A stretch of 64,000 nt of DNA from CAYJLB01 sp964370845 (GCA_964370845.1 CAYJLB010000005.1:5556-69555); one strand, 5' to 3'; shown: positions 1 through 9,656, counted from the stretch's first letter. Translations and numbers: made by a program. The notes: generated by a model not told the origin, from the sequence alone.

Positions 1-663
1 GAGCAAATGATTAAGGCTTTCTCTTGGTTCCATAAACATAATATTAGAACGCTAACTTATAATATTGTTGGTTTGCCACATGAGAATTTGAAACTTGCTC
101 TTGAAACGGTTAAAATTAATGTTGACCTTAACCCTGATAGTGTTATTCCAAACATTTTTTATCCTTATCCAATGACAAATCTTGCAGCTATTGCAAAAAA
201 AGCTGGTTTTGTCCCTGATGTAATTCCTCCTGGGACAAAAGTTCCCCTAGTACAAAAAGATTTCCCTGAACATCAAGTTTTGTTTGTGGCTAATTATTTT
301 ATGTCATTTATTAGAGCTTATAAATTTGCAAGAAGGCTTCCTAGCCCTTTAAGCAAGTGGTATGAAAAGTATTTGGACTTTGTTTTCACAGGTCCTTTGA
401 CTCCGAGAAAATTGTGGAATTTAGTTTATGATATAAGAATGGCACTTTACAACGCCTTAAAACGATTTATTATTGAAAAAACTCCGAAATTCTATTTATG
501 GCTAAAGAAAAGACGTATTAAAAAGAGAGAAAAGAAGAACGCTAAATCAGAAAAATACGCAAAGAAAATGGAAACTCGTGTGGAAAATTATGAGGAACTT
601 AGCAATATTACCGAGGTTCCCGACCAAGATGTTGCTGTGACTATCGACGAAGTGGAAAATTAA
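1..663 (+). CDS. Radical SAM protein, C-terminal part (cut by the window edge)
   Basis: The reading frame is open from base 1, so this is the 3' part of a gene that begins off-window; the ATG at 7 is probably internal. The stretch NIVGLPHEN followed by a helix and LNPD...NIFYPYP is typical of the region after the barrel strands in B12-binding-domain radical SAM enzymes (BchE/elongator-like family), where a GLPGE-type motif precedes the SIFYPYPGT motif. The cluster-binding CxxxCxxC motif would lie upstream and is not visible. The last 60 residues are Lys/Arg-rich, then acidic, and match no domain I know. The substrate cannot be inferred. A strong terminator follows directly. Confidence 0.65.
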   Translation, partial: EQMIKAFSWFHKHNIRTLTYNIVGLPHENLKLALETVKINVDLNPDSVIPNIFYPYPMTNLAAIAKKAGFVPDVIPPGTKVPLVQKDFPEHQVLFVANYFMSFIRAYKFARRLPSPLSKWYEKYLDFVFTGPLTPRKLWNLVYDIRMALYNALKRFIIEKTPKFYLWLKKRRIKKREKKNAKSEKYAKKMETRVENYEELSNITEVPDQDVAVTIDEVEN

Positions 664-667
664 ATTT

Positions 668-708
668 AATGCTATGACAAATTAACAATATTTGTCATAG
701 CATTTTTT
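668..708 (+). terminator. Rho-independent terminator
   Basis: A perfect 15-bp stem (668-682 with 690-704) with a 7-nt loop is followed by a T run. It lies 5 bases after the stop codon of the radical SAM gene. Confidence 0.9.
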
Positions 709-798
709 GCAAACAATTGTGTGGTGTTTTATTCAAATGATAAAATTGATTTCTTATGGAAGAACAGTTTGGTTGAGGGAAAGGGAATTGTAATATAC

Positions 799-1160
799 GG
801 ACGACCACAGGTCGCCCCTACAGTAAAATCCGACCTCGCAGAAACCAAATTACCCTTTTTACCGAGTTCGGTGCGGGTATGGGTCAAGCGTCACGCTTGC
901 AATTATTATTTCAAAACAAACCTATAACCTCGCAGAAACCAAATTACCCTTTTTACCGAGTTCGGTGCGGGTATGGGTCAAGCGTCACGCTTGCAATTAT
1001 TATTTCAAAACAAACCTATAACCTCGCAGAAACCAAATTACCCTTTTTCGCCAAGTTTGGTGCGGGAATGGGTCAAGCGTCACGCTTGCCTCGTGGGCAG
1101 AAATTTTCCTATTATTCAATGTAAAAACGCGGGAATGGATGCAACGTCACGTTGCTTGTT
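799..1160. repeat. Cluster of interspersed GC-rich palindromic modules, including a 94-bp tandem array
   Basis: This fills the gap between the radical SAM gene and apgM. It opens with the module acggacgaccacaggtcgcc (799-822). A tandem array of period 94 follows: the words cctcgcagaaacc recur at 834, 928 and 1022. Each unit carries tcaagcgtcacgcttg, which folds as a hairpin. The third unit diverges after about 60 bases and runs into gggaatggatgcaacgtcacgttgc (split here as ggatgcaacgtcacgttgc near 1137-1155). The same modules recur near 17.4, 19.1, 19.5, 37.9, 42, 45, 47, 61.2 and 63.8 kb. Small open frames here are by-products of the repeat. Confidence 0.85.
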
Positions 1161-1168
1161 AAAAAAAC

Positions 1169-1197
1169 TTGATTTTATCTGGTTAATAAGGTATAAT
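1169..1197 (+). promoter_or_regulatory. Sigma-A type promoter for apgM
   Basis: TTGATT at 1169-1174, a 17-nt spacer and TATAAT at 1192-1197. It lies about 95 bases before the apgM start and just outside the repeat cluster. Confidence 0.65.
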
Positions 1198-1292
1198 ATA
1201 TGAGGTTATTGCCTTAAATTATATAAATTGCTTTACAAATAGTATAAAGCTTATAATAAAATACATAAAGTTTTTGAAAGGAAGATGTTGAA

Positions 1293-2501
1293 ATGAAATA
1301 TGTTGTGCTGCTTTGTGACGGAATGGCGGATTTGCCTAATAAAGATTTGAACGGAAAAACTCCTATGGAGGCTTCTAAAACTCCTTTTATGGATAAACTT
1401 TCGAAAAAAGGTGAAATGGGGCTTGTTAAAACTGTTGCTGATGACTTGAAACCTGGAAGCGATGTGGCTAATTTGTCCGTTTTAGGCTACGACCCACACC
1501 TTTATTACAGCGGACGTTCTCCTCTTGAGGCGGGAAGTATTGGCATTGATATGAAAGCTTCCGACGTTTCTTTTAGATGTAATTTAGTTACTGTTACTGA
1601 GGAAGAAAACTACGCTGATAAAACTATTGTTGATTATTGTGCTGGTGACATTCATACTGCTGAGGCTAAAATATTGATTGACTACTTAAAAGAGCATTTT
1701 GACAACGAAGAATTCCAGCTATTTTCTGGAGTAAGTTACCGCCATTGCTTGATTTGGGACAAGGGAACAACTGAAGTTGGAACTTTAACGCCTCCTCACG
1801 ATATTACTGGAAAAGCGGTTAAAGATTATCTTCCAAACCACGAAAATGCGAAAAAACTTTATGCTATGATGGTTAAGAGTTATGAACTTTTGAAAAATCA
1901 CCCTATTAATATTGAAAGAGTTAAAAAGGGTGAAAGACCTGCTAACTCCGCTTGGTTTTGGGGAGAGGGCGTTCGAAAGGACTTGCCTTCTTTCAAGGAA
2001 AAATATGGCTTAAATGGTGCTATGATTTCTGCTGTTGACCTACTTAAAGGGATAGGGAAATTCACTGGAATGGACGTTATTGAGGTTGAGGGTGCAACGG
2101 GTTATATTGACACAAATTTCGAGGGGAAAGCAAATGCTGCTGTTGAAACCCTTAAAAATGGCAACGATTTCGTTTATATTCATGTTGAAGCTCCCGATGA
2201 ATGTGGACACAGAAATGAAGTGGAAAATAAGGTTTTGTCCCTTGAATATATTGATGAGAGAGTGCTAAAAATTGTCCTTGAGGGGCTTGAAGAAATGGGA
2301 GATTATAGAATTTTAATCGTTCCCGACCACGCCACTCCTTTAGAACTTAAAACTCATACAAACGACCCTGTACCATATTTAATTTATGACAGCAGAATTG
2401 ACAGCAAAAAAGGTGAACTTTTCTCGGAAAAAACTGCTGAAAATACTGGAGTTTTAGTTAGTGAAGGTTATAAGTTAATGGAAAAATTCCTAGAAAAATA
2501 A
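1293..2501 (+). CDS. apgM: Cofactor-independent phosphoglycerate mutase, ApgM family
   Basis: A 402-aa protein of the alkaline-phosphatase superfamily, the length usual for ApgM. It begins KYVVLLCDGMAD (first metal-binding Asp), carries the nucleophile region GSDVANLSVLGYDP near residue 60, GRSPLEA near 80, the metal-site motifs HVEAPDECGH near 295, and VPDHATP near 345. The known role of the family is interconversion of 3- and 2-phosphoglycerate in glycolysis, using Mn or similar metals and no 2,3-bisphosphoglycerate. Bacterial members of this subfamily have also been proposed to act as homoserine kinases, so the exact substrate is open; no threonine-pathway gene is adjacent. GAAAGGAAG precedes the ATG. 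Confidence 0.85.
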   Translation: MKYVVLLCDGMADLPNKDLNGKTPMEASKTPFMDKLSKKGEMGLVKTVADDLKPGSDVANLSVLGYDPHLYYSGRSPLEAGSIGIDMKASDVSFRCNLVTVTEEENYADKTIVDYCAGDIHTAEAKILIDYLKEHFDNEEFQLFSGVSYRHCLIWDKGTTEVGTLTPPHDITGKAVKDYLPNHENAKKLYAMMVKSYELLKNHPINIERVKKGERPANSAWFWGEGVRKDLPSFKEKYGLNGAMISAVDLLKGIGKFTGMDVIEVEGATGYIDTNFEGKANAAVETLKNGNDFVYIHVEAPDECGHRNEVENKVLSLEYIDERVLKIVLEGLEEMGDYRILIVPDHATPLELKTHTNDPVPYLIYDSRIDSKKGELFSEKTAENTGVLVSEGYKLMEKFLEK

Positions 2502-2520
2502 GATTAAAGGTAATAAAAAT

Positions 2521-3117
2521 ATGCTTTTGATGAAGTTCCCGAACAATAAATTTGCTATACAAAAAAGGAAAAATGCCTTAGAAGATTATAAGGAAAATAA
2601 AAAGCTTAAAAACGCATTGAGAAATAATTTTATCGCTGTGGGGATAATTTTTGCCCTTGGAATTTATGTTAATGTTTTGATTGCAAGGATAATTTTGCTT
2701 TTTCTTGCTGTTTTGCTCCTTGCTATGAATTTAATGCTTTATAAACTTGGGACAAAAAAATATTCCGAAAAAATAATAACGGAAATTTATGAGAATAAAA
2801 TTGTAAATAGTCAATATAATTTATTGGGAAGTGCAATTTTAAGATATGAATTTTCCTATGAAAATGTAACGAAAACTGAGCAAACTGCTTTCGGTGGGCT
2901 TGCTTTTTACTTAAAAAATAAAGAAGATATACAAATTACTTCCATAAAAAAGAATGGAATTGAAACTAAAATTACTAATGAAAAGGAAAAAATTGTGCTC
3001 AATTTCTTTGATTTAGAGTGCAAATACTTTATGATAAATAATCTTTATGAACAAATTGGTTATGATAAAAAAGTTTATAATATTATTGAAGATGATGAGG
3101 AGGATAGCGATTTTTAA
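2521..3117 (+). CDS. Membrane protein of unknown function
   Basis: A 198-aa protein. A charged N-terminus (residues 1-35) is followed by two adjacent hydrophobic helices (about 38-58 and 60-78) and a soluble C-terminal part rich in beta-like alternation, ending in an acidic tail (EDDEEDSDF). The layout, two membrane helices then a small beta domain, resembles YcxB-like or bacterial PH-like proteins, but I see no diagnostic motif. It starts 19 bases after apgM and its TAA overlaps the ATG of the next gene as TAATG, so the three genes are probably co-transcribed and translationally coupled. Confidence 0.7.
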   Translation: MLLMKFPNNKFAIQKRKNALEDYKENKKLKNALRNNFIAVGIIFALGIYVNVLIARIILLFLAVLLLAMNLMLYKLGTKKYSEKIITEIYENKIVNSQYNLLGSAILRYEFSYENVTKTEQTAFGGLAFYLKNKEDIQITSIKKNGIETKITNEKEKIVLNFFDLECKYFMINNLYEQIGYDKKVYNIIEDDEEDSDF

Positions 3118-3695
3118 TGGATAAAGAACGATTTCTTCAAATATATAACGAGAATATTACTCGTGAGGGGGCGGATAAGCTCCTTGAATACTTGCTTTCT
3201 AAAAACAGTGATTTTTTTGAAGCTCCCGCAAGTACACGCTTTCACAACTCTTTTGAGGGCGGGCTTTTGAAACATTCTCTTAATGTTTATGACTGCTTAA
3301 AGGCTTATATGGAAAGAGAGCGTGTGAAAGATGAGTATAATTTGACCGCTAGTGATGAAACTATTGCTATAGTGGCACTTTTACACGATTTATGCAAAGT
3401 TAATGTTTATAAAAAAGGCACTCGTAATGTGAAAGATGAAAATGGTGTTTGGCAACAAGTGCTAAATTACAGTTTTGATGATAAATTACCTTATGGACAT
3501 GGCGAAAAGTCAGTTTATATTATCTCTGGTTTTATGCGACTTTCAAGGGAAGAAGCCTTTGCAATTCGCTTTCATATGGGTTTTTCCGGTGAAGAAAATA
3601 AGAATACTATCGGAAATGCTCTTGAGGCTTTCCCTTTAGCTTTAGCGCTAAATATTGCTGATATGGAAGCTAGTTTTTTACTTGAAAGTGAATAA
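3117..3695 (+). CDS. HD-domain phosphohydrolase
   Basis: A 192-aa protein with the HD signature: His in GGLLKHSLNVY (about residue 50), the metal-binding pair in ALLHDLCKVN (about 93-94), and later His/Asp candidates in YGHGEKS, RFHMGF and NIADMEA. The family hydrolyses phosphoester bonds in nucleotides or oligonucleotides with divalent metals. The sequence resembles stand-alone HD proteins related to the nuclease-type YhaM group, but there is no OB-fold domain, so the substrate is unknown. Start and stop overlap with the upstream membrane protein (TAATG) suggest coupling. Confidence 0.75.
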   Translation: MDKERFLQIYNENITREGADKLLEYLLSKNSDFFEAPASTRFHNSFEGGLLKHSLNVYDCLKAYMERERVKDEYNLTASDETIAIVALLHDLCKVNVYKKGTRNVKDENGVWQQVLNYSFDDKLPYGHGEKSVYIISGFMRLSREEAFAIRFHMGFSGEENKNTIGNALEAFPLALALNIADMEASFLLESE

Positions 3696-3709
3696 AATAA
3701 TTACACTCT

Positions 3710-3739
3710 TTGTTATTATAGGAGTTAATTATACATAAT
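3710..3739 (+). promoter_or_regulatory. Possible promoter for rarA
   Basis: TTGTTA (3710-3715), 18-nt spacer, CATAAT (3734-3739). The match is moderate; it sits between the HD gene stop and the rarA start. Confidence 0.35.
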
Positions 3740-3771
3740 GTTTAAAATTACTTACAAGAAAGGTGATGACA

Positions 3772-5034
3772 ATGCCTTCTCCACTTGCTGATAAAATAAG
3801 ACCTAAAAACCTTGGTGAGGTAGTTGGTCAAAGTCATTTGCTCGGTGAAAATAAACCTTTAAGACGGATTATTGATAGCGGAAAAATCCCAAATATGATT
3901 TTCTATGGAAGTTCTGGAATTGGAAAAACTACTGTTGCAAGAATTATTGCGGAAAACACTAATATGATGCTTTGCAAATTAAATGGAACCTCCGCTTCGG
4001 TAGCTGACATAAAGGAAATTATCGCAAGCACCGAAACCTTAGACGGATTTAACGGTATTTTACTATACCTTGACGAAATACAATATCTCAACAAAAAACA
4101 GCAACAATCCCTTTTGGAGCATATTGAAAATGGGAAGATTACACTTATTTCTTCCACCACCGAAAACCCTTATTTTTATATTTACAACGCAATTATTTCC
4201 CGTTCTACAGTTTTTGAGTTTAAACCTTTGTCACCTGAGGAAATTGCCCCTGCTATTAGGAGAGCTTTTTCACTTTCTGCTGAAGAACTTGGTATGAAAC
4301 TAAAACTTGACGGAGGTGTTGTGGATTATATTGCAAGAGGTTGTGGCGGTGATGTGAGAAAGTCTATTAACACTGTTGAATTATGCATTTTATCCGCTGA
4401 TTATAAAGAGGATACTTTGTTTGTGCCCCTTGAAACAGTGAAAATTCTTACCCAAAAAAGCAATATGAAATACGACAGGGCTGGGGACGAGCATTACGAT
4501 ATTTTATCGGGATTGCAAAAGTCAATTCGTGGCTCGGACGAAAATGCTGCCATTCACTATGCTGCTAAATTAGTGGAAGCGGGTGACATTATTTCCCTTT
4601 GTAGAAGGCTTTTGGTTATCGCTTGTGAGGATATTGGGCTTGCTTATCCACAGGCTATTACAATTGTGAAATCTTGCGTGGATTCAGCTATTCAACTTGG
4701 ACTTCCCGAAGCTAGAATTCCCCTTGCACAGGCAGTAATTTTACTTGCTACTGCTCCAAAATCCAACAGCGCTTATCTTGCTATGGATAGTGCTTTGGCT
4801 GACTTACAAAATGGTGAAATTGGCGATTATCCTCGTCATATTCAAAACAAGCATTTTGATGGCGCTGACGTAAAAAACAAAGGACAACATTATTTATACC
4901 CACATGCTTTTCAAAATCATTGGGTTAAACAGGATTATCTCCCTAGCGGACTTAAGGATAGAATTTACTACGAATATGGGGATAATAAGACGGAACAATC
5001 TGCAAAATCTTATTGGGAAACAATAAAAAAGTAA
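3772..5034 (+). CDS. rarA: Replication-associated recombination protein A (AAA+ ATPase)
   Basis: RarA/MgsA family clamp-loader-like AAA+ ATPase, acting at stalled replication forks. Visible elements: the N-terminal PLADKIRPKNLGEVVGQ box, Walker A GSSGIGKT near residue 47, Walker B LLYLDEIQYL near 103, sensor 1 STTENP, an arginine-finger region, and the C-terminal tetramerisation domain with YLPSGLKDRIYYEYG. Length 420 aa is usual for the family. GTG at 3763 and ATG at 3766 are also in frame, but they overlap the ribosome-binding site AGAAAGG; the ATG at 3772 has the right spacing and gives the typical MPSPLADKIRP start. Confidence 0.92.
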   Translation: MPSPLADKIRPKNLGEVVGQSHLLGENKPLRRIIDSGKIPNMIFYGSSGIGKTTVARIIAENTNMMLCKLNGTSASVADIKEIIASTETLDGFNGILLYLDEIQYLNKKQQQSLLEHIENGKITLISSTTENPYFYIYNAIISRSTVFEFKPLSPEEIAPAIRRAFSLSAEELGMKLKLDGGVVDYIARGCGGDVRKSINTVELCILSADYKEDTLFVPLETVKILTQKSNMKYDRAGDEHYDILSGLQKSIRGSDENAAIHYAAKLVEAGDIISLCRRLLVIACEDIGLAYPQAITIVKSCVDSAIQLGLPEARIPLAQAVILLATAPKSNSAYLAMDSALADLQNGEIGDYPRHIQNKHFDGADVKNKGQHYLYPHAFQNHWVKQDYLPSGLKDRIYYEYGDNKTEQSAKSYWETIKK

Positions 5035-5051
5035 TGAAAGAATAGGTGTTT

Positions 5052-6593
5052 ATGAAAAAATTATATCCAATCATTTGTATTTTATTGACGTTATTATTAG
5101 CGACAGCTTGTAATGATATTACAAATATAGAAAATTTGCCCGAAAGTGAAGTTACAACTACTCCTGAAGTAGTTACTGAAACGGTTGCTACTACAGATGC
5201 GCCTGAATTTGAGAGTGCTGTAATTACTGTAAAAGAAACGGAAGAAACTGTGAAAACAGAGGCTACAACTGCGGATAAAAGCACTCCGACTGCTACTACT
5301 GCTCAAACTACGCAAGCTACAACTGAAGCAACTACACAAAGCACTACAGAAACAACTCAAACTACAACAGAAACTACAACGCAAACTACCACTCAAACTA
5401 CAACAGAAACAACAACAGTTGTTACAACAACAACGCAAGCTACCTCTGCACAAATTGCGGCTACTGAGGGAAGTAGCAATGGTTCATTATTGACACCGAC
5501 AAATTATTCTCCCCTTAATTACGATGACCAAAATGCAATGTGGTTTTCTTTTTTAGAGCTTAATGCTCACGGAAAAGGCGCTACCGAAGCTCAATTTAGA
5601 GCGTACATTGAAAGTTCTTTTAAAGATTGTGAAGAAATGGGAATTAACACTGTTTATGTTCATGTACGAGCTTTTGGAGATGCATATTATCCTTCCGATT
5701 ACTTCACTTGGTCAGATTTTAATTCAGGAAGTGGCTCTAACCCAGGTTATGATCCTTTACAATTAATGCTTGACATTGCCCATGATTACGGTTTATCTTT
5801 CCATGCTTGGATTAATCCTATGAGAACGATGACTGCATCAAAATTAGAGCAAATGCCTGATGAATATTTGATTAAACAATGGTATAATAACAGTAGTACC
5901 AATGGAAAATATATTGTTAAACCATCAAACAGCGATTATTATTGGCTAAACCCAGCATATCCAGAAGTGCGTGAGTTGATTTGCGACGGAATTGCTGAAA
6001 TAATGCAAAATTATGACGTTGATGCGATACATATTGATGACTATTTTTATCCTACAACGGACGCTAGTTTCGACAGTGCAGCCTTTAATGTATCCGGTTA
6101 TAGCGATTTGTCAACTTGGAGATTATCTGTAATTGATGAAATGGTTTCCGATATGTACGACACGATTAAAACTATTAATGACGAAGTTTTATTTGGAGTA
6201 AGCCCACAAGGAAACATTGAAAATAACTATTATTATATGTACGCTGACGTGAGAAAATGGTGTTCTACTCCTGGATATTTGGATTATATTGTACCTCAAG
6301 TTTATTTTGGATTTTCTCACTCAACACAACCTTTTGCTGAAGTTGTACAGGATTGGGATGATATGGTAACTTTAGGTAGTGTTGATATGGTTATTGGAAT
6401 TGCTGGTTACAAAGCTGAAGCTAACACAAGTGACTTTAATGAGCCTAATATTCTAGCTAAACAAACGGAATTTTGTTATAATATTGATAGTTTAGACGGA
6501 GTAGCTTTCTTTAGATATGATTTAATGGTTGGAAATGTTGATGATAGAATGATTGGTGAAATCAACGCATTAGAAGCAGTGTTAAACTCTTAG
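5052..6593 (+). CDS. Secreted lipoprotein with GHL10 (DUF187, YngK-like) glycosyl-hydrolase-like domain
   Basis: A 513-aa protein. Residues 1-22 are a lipoprotein signal peptide ending in LLATAC, so the protein should be anchored to the outer face of the membrane. Residues about 30-140 are a low-complexity Thr-rich linker (runs of TTET, TTQTT) likely to span the wall. From about 155 the GHL10 fold follows: NAMWFSFLEL, INTVYVHVRAFGDAYYPS, FHAWINPMR, the DVDAIHIDDYFYP strand with candidate catalytic acids, and VPQVYFGF. Relatives act on cell-wall or other polysaccharides, but the activity is inferred. The ATG at 5052 is chosen over an upstream GTG because MKKLYP is a proper signal start. The next gene carries a related domain. 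Confidence 0.8.
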   Translation: MKKLYPIICILLTLLLATACNDITNIENLPESEVTTTPEVVTETVATTDAPEFESAVITVKETEETVKTEATTADKSTPTATTAQTTQATTEATTQSTTETTQTTTETTTQTTTQTTTETTTVVTTTTQATSAQIAATEGSSNGSLLTPTNYSPLNYDDQNAMWFSFLELNAHGKGATEAQFRAYIESSFKDCEEMGINTVYVHVRAFGDAYYPSDYFTWSDFNSGSGSNPGYDPLQLMLDIAHDYGLSFHAWINPMRTMTASKLEQMPDEYLIKQWYNNSSTNGKYIVKPSNSDYYWLNPAYPEVRELICDGIAEIMQNYDVDAIHIDDYFYPTTDASFDSAAFNVSGYSDLSTWRLSVIDEMVSDMYDTIKTINDEVLFGVSPQGNIENNYYYMYADVRKWCSTPGYLDYIVPQVYFGFSHSTQPFAEVVQDWDDMVTLGSVDMVIGIAGYKAEANTSDFNEPNILAKQTEFCYNIDSLDGVAFFRYDLMVGNVDDRMIGEINALEAVLNS

Positions 6594-6648
6594 TATAAGA
6601 TATAATAAGTATTACTTTTAGTTTATAACGAAAGGAATGGGTTTTAAG

Positions 6649-9600
6649 ATGATATTAAGGCGAAAAGCAAAAATTATTTCTTATATTTTGCTCCTTACAA
6701 TGATTTTCTCTATATTTTTTGGAGAGGGGAAACTGTTTAGTTTTACTGCTTTTGGGGCTTTGGAAAATAGCGGAACTACTATAAGTTTAGAAGCTTCAAG
6801 TGAGGAAAATTCTTCTGACGAAAATGGGGAAAATGAGGAAAGTGAAAATAGCGAAGAAGCTTCTACAGATGATGATTCCAATGTAGTAAGTGGTAAGTTT
6901 GCTTTTCCAAATAATATGAAAGCGGTTAACGTTCGACCTGGGGAGGATTTTTTCACTGACCCATCTCAATCGGACGAAACTACCCTTGAAGAAATTAATG
7001 AGATACTTAGCGAGCTTAACAGTTTGCAAATGAACACAATTGTAATTGATATAAATTATCAAGATATAGCGTATTACAGTCTTGAACCAGGGCTTACTGT
7101 GAAAGAAAATGCTTTAAAAATGTTAATTAACGAGGCGAAAGAACAACTTTTCTTTGTTTATATAAACTTTAATATGAACAGCATTTTAGGGGATTATACT
7201 GGAACTTCTTTGTCAGAAAAAGTGAATTACTTAACACAAATTGCTTATCGATTTGCGTCACAGTATTTTATTGATGCAATTATTTTAGACGGATATTATT
7301 CTCAAAAAAGTAACGAAAACTTTGGTTACTATATGAATTCGGGGAGCGGAATTGGCTTTGACCAATGGCTACTTGAAAATGGTGGCTATGTTTTTAGTGT
7401 AGTTGCTAATTCTATTCGGAAAACGGACAGTTCTATTCCTGTTGGAATTTCAATTAATGATGTTTGGGCGAACTCGGAAACTGACATTGCTGGGTCTTTG
7501 ACAAATGGCGATTTTGAGGCTTTAACTGATGGATATTCGGACACTGTTTCTTATATTGACAAGGGTTATGCGGACTTTATTTTCTTAAAGACTGACGGTT
7601 CAATTGATGACCCTGACTTACCATTTGAAACTGTTACAAAATGGTGGTCGGACATCGCTTCTATGAACACAATTCCACTTTTTATCTCCCACGCAAATGA
7701 GCATTTGTCAACTAGCAAGGCTGGTTGGGGTGCTGATGACCAATTATTGCACCAACTTATTTACGCAAGGGACAACCTATTAAATTATCAAGGAAGCGGA
7801 TATAATACTTACAGCGATTTAATCAACGGCGGACTTGCTACTGATAATCTTGTGAAATTTTATAATGACGAAATTAATGAAGATGCTTTGCTCGACGAAC
7901 TTGAAATTTTATCTCCGTCAAGAACTAACTTCACTACCACAGAGCCAGCTTTAATTTTCCAAGGAACTTTTGACGAAAACTTTGACGTAACATTAAATGG
8001 CGAACCTGTTGAACTTAACGAAGCGGGTAACTTTTACAATACTTACGAACTTGAACCTGGGCGAAATTTATTCGTTTTTGAAAGTAAAGGTAAGCAAGTA
8101 GTTTATGACATCACAAGAGATATTCAAGTTATTAAGTCTTATCAACCGCAGTCAGATATGCGTGTTGAGGGGAAAACTATTATAACAATTTCCGTTGAAG
8201 CTTATGAGGGTTCAGATGTTTATGCTACAATAAATGGCTCAACTATCACATTATCACCGTCGGAAAGTAGTTCGGGTGTTGAATCGGGGAACTCAAGTTA
8301 TGTGACTTACTCTGGAACTTATACTACTCCAGCGGGTAAAGAGGGTAAAGACCAAAACTTAGGTTATGTTCAAATTACTGGTAGCTATAAAGATATTAAA
8401 ACTGAAAATGCACAAGGCGGACAAATTATCGTAAACGCACTTCCTGTACAAAACACAGGTACGGGTATGATTAGAATTAATAATGATAATACAGAAACTT
8501 ACGATTATTACACAAGCCAAACTTATACTGTTCCTACTTGCACAAGACTTCCAGGTGGAACTATTGACTATGCAACAAGAATTGTAACTTATGAACATTC
8601 TTCAAATGAAAAACGTCAATACTATTTAACAGAATCGGGGAAACGTGTGCTTACCTCGGACGCAACTTTAATTTCACAAACTAATGATTTAAATTATTCT
8701 AGCATAAATCTTGCGGAAACTTATATGGATAACGGGGACACAGTTGTAAAATTTGATGTAAGCAATAAAATTCCATTTACAATGTCCTTTGGACCTACTG
8801 AATATTATAACGGATATTTAGGTAAATTCTATGTTGATAATTTTAGTGCAACGCAAATTTATATCGATTTTGATTATATTTCAGAGGCGACAGGTAGCTT
8901 AGTTGCTCCTAGTGGTTCAATTTTCTCCTCAAGTTCGTGGACGACGGCAAATGGAAAGCAAAGGCTTGTATTAAATTTAAATCAAGCTGGAATTTACTCG
9001 GGTGTAACAATAACTTACGACTCAAATGGTGACTTGTTATTTAAGTTTAATGACTATAATTCAGGGATTGCAGGTAGTGTTATTTTAGTTGACCCTGGAC
9101 ATGGTGTTGCTGCAAACGGTGCTTTTGACTCTGGTTCATTTGGTTATGTAAATGAATATGAGGTTAATATTAATGTTGCGAAAATGCTTACTGCTGAACT
9201 TGAATCTAGGGGAGCGACTGTAATTATGCTTCCGACCAACACAACTTATTACAACACTTATTTACGAGCCGACTTGGGTATTGGTTATCATATTGATATG
9301 TATTTATCAATCCATAGTGACGGATTTATTGATAGTTCAGGTTCTGGTGAGGGTTATCAAGGTTCATCTGTTTATTATTTCAACGCCTTTTCACAGCCCC
9401 TTGCTGAAGATATAAATTACAGCATGGCACAAATGTGGAAAAACGATATTTACAAAGACGGAAAAGATAGGAATAGAGGGGATTTATGGAACTGGTTTGC
9501 GGTAACCTTACTGCAAGACTTCCCGTCCGTTCTTATTGAGCTTGGATTTGTAACCGACTCGGTTGAGGGTATCCATTTAAGTAAGAGTTCCACGCAACAG

Positions 9601-9654
9601 CTTTTAGCAGAAGCTATTGCTGACGGTGTAGCAGCTTACTTTGCACGAAAATAA
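6649..9654 (+). CDS. Secreted GHL10-like / N-acetylmuramoyl-L-alanine amidase fusion
   Basis: About 1001 aa. Residues 1-36 form a signal peptide (IISYILLLTMIFSIFFG). An acidic Ser/Glu linker follows, then a divergent GHL10-like barrel (AVNVRPGEDFF, NTIVIDINYQDIAYY, DAIILDGYYS, IPVGISIND), beta-rich middle domains, and a C-terminal amidase_3 domain of about 190 residues. The amidase zinc ligands are visible: His in VDPGHG, Glu in NEYEVN, His in SIHSDG, and the catalytic Glu in LIELGFVTD. This domain cleaves the amide bond between MurNAc and L-Ala in peptidoglycan. The in-frame ATG at 6637 sits one base from the AAAGG site, so I start at 6649, matching the genome-wide GAAAGGAATG-N-ATG pattern. 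Confidence 0.85.
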   Translation: MILRRKAKIISYILLLTMIFSIFFGEGKLFSFTAFGALENSGTTISLEASSEENSSDENGENEESENSEEASTDDDSNVVSGKFAFPNNMKAVNVRPGEDFFTDPSQSDETTLEEINEILSELNSLQMNTIVIDINYQDIAYYSLEPGLTVKENALKMLINEAKEQLFFVYINFNMNSILGDYTGTSLSEKVNYLTQIAYRFASQYFIDAIILDGYYSQKSNENFGYYMNSGSGIGFDQWLLENGGYVFSVVANSIRKTDSSIPVGISINDVWANSETDIAGSLTNGDFEALTDGYSDTVSYIDKGYADFIFLKTDGSIDDPDLPFETVTKWWSDIASMNTIPLFISHANEHLSTSKAGWGADDQLLHQLIYARDNLLNYQGSGYNTYSDLINGGLATDNLVKFYNDEINEDALLDELEILSPSRTNFTTTEPALIFQGTFDENFDVTLNGEPVELNEAGNFYNTYELEPGRNLFVFESKGKQVVYDITRDIQVIKSYQPQSDMRVEGKTIITISVEAYEGSDVYATINGSTITLSPSESSSGVESGNSSYVTYSGTYTTPAGKEGKDQNLGYVQITGSYKDIKTENAQGGQIIVNALPVQNTGTGMIRINNDNTETYDYYTSQTYTVPTCTRLPGGTIDYATRIVTYEHSSNEKRQYYLTESGKRVLTSDATLISQTNDLNYSSINLAETYMDNGDTVVKFDVSNKIPFTMSFGPTEYYNGYLGKFYVDNFSATQIYIDFDYISEATGSLVAPSGSIFSSSSWTTANGKQRLVLNLNQAGIYSGVTITYDSNGDLLFKFNDYNSGIAGSVILVDPGHGVAANGAFDSGSFGYVNEYEVNINVAKMLTAELESRGATVIMLPTNTTYYNTYLRADLGIGYHIDMYLSIHSDGFIDSSGSGEGYQGSSVYYFNAFSQPLAEDINYSMAQMWKNDIYKDGKDRNRGDLWNWFAVTLLQDFPSVLIELGFVTDSVEGIHLSKSSTQQLLAEAIADGVAAYFARK

Positions 9655-9656
9655 AA

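Noticed and set aside
834..1115. Possible CRISPR array
   Set aside because: The whole 94-bp unit is repeated without variable spacers, and no cas gene is present. The same holds for the 119-, 90- and 45-bp arrays.
721..1203. Short open frames upstream of apgM
   Set aside because: Their translations repeat the same words in shifted frames because they lie in a tandem DNA repeat; none has a ribosome site.
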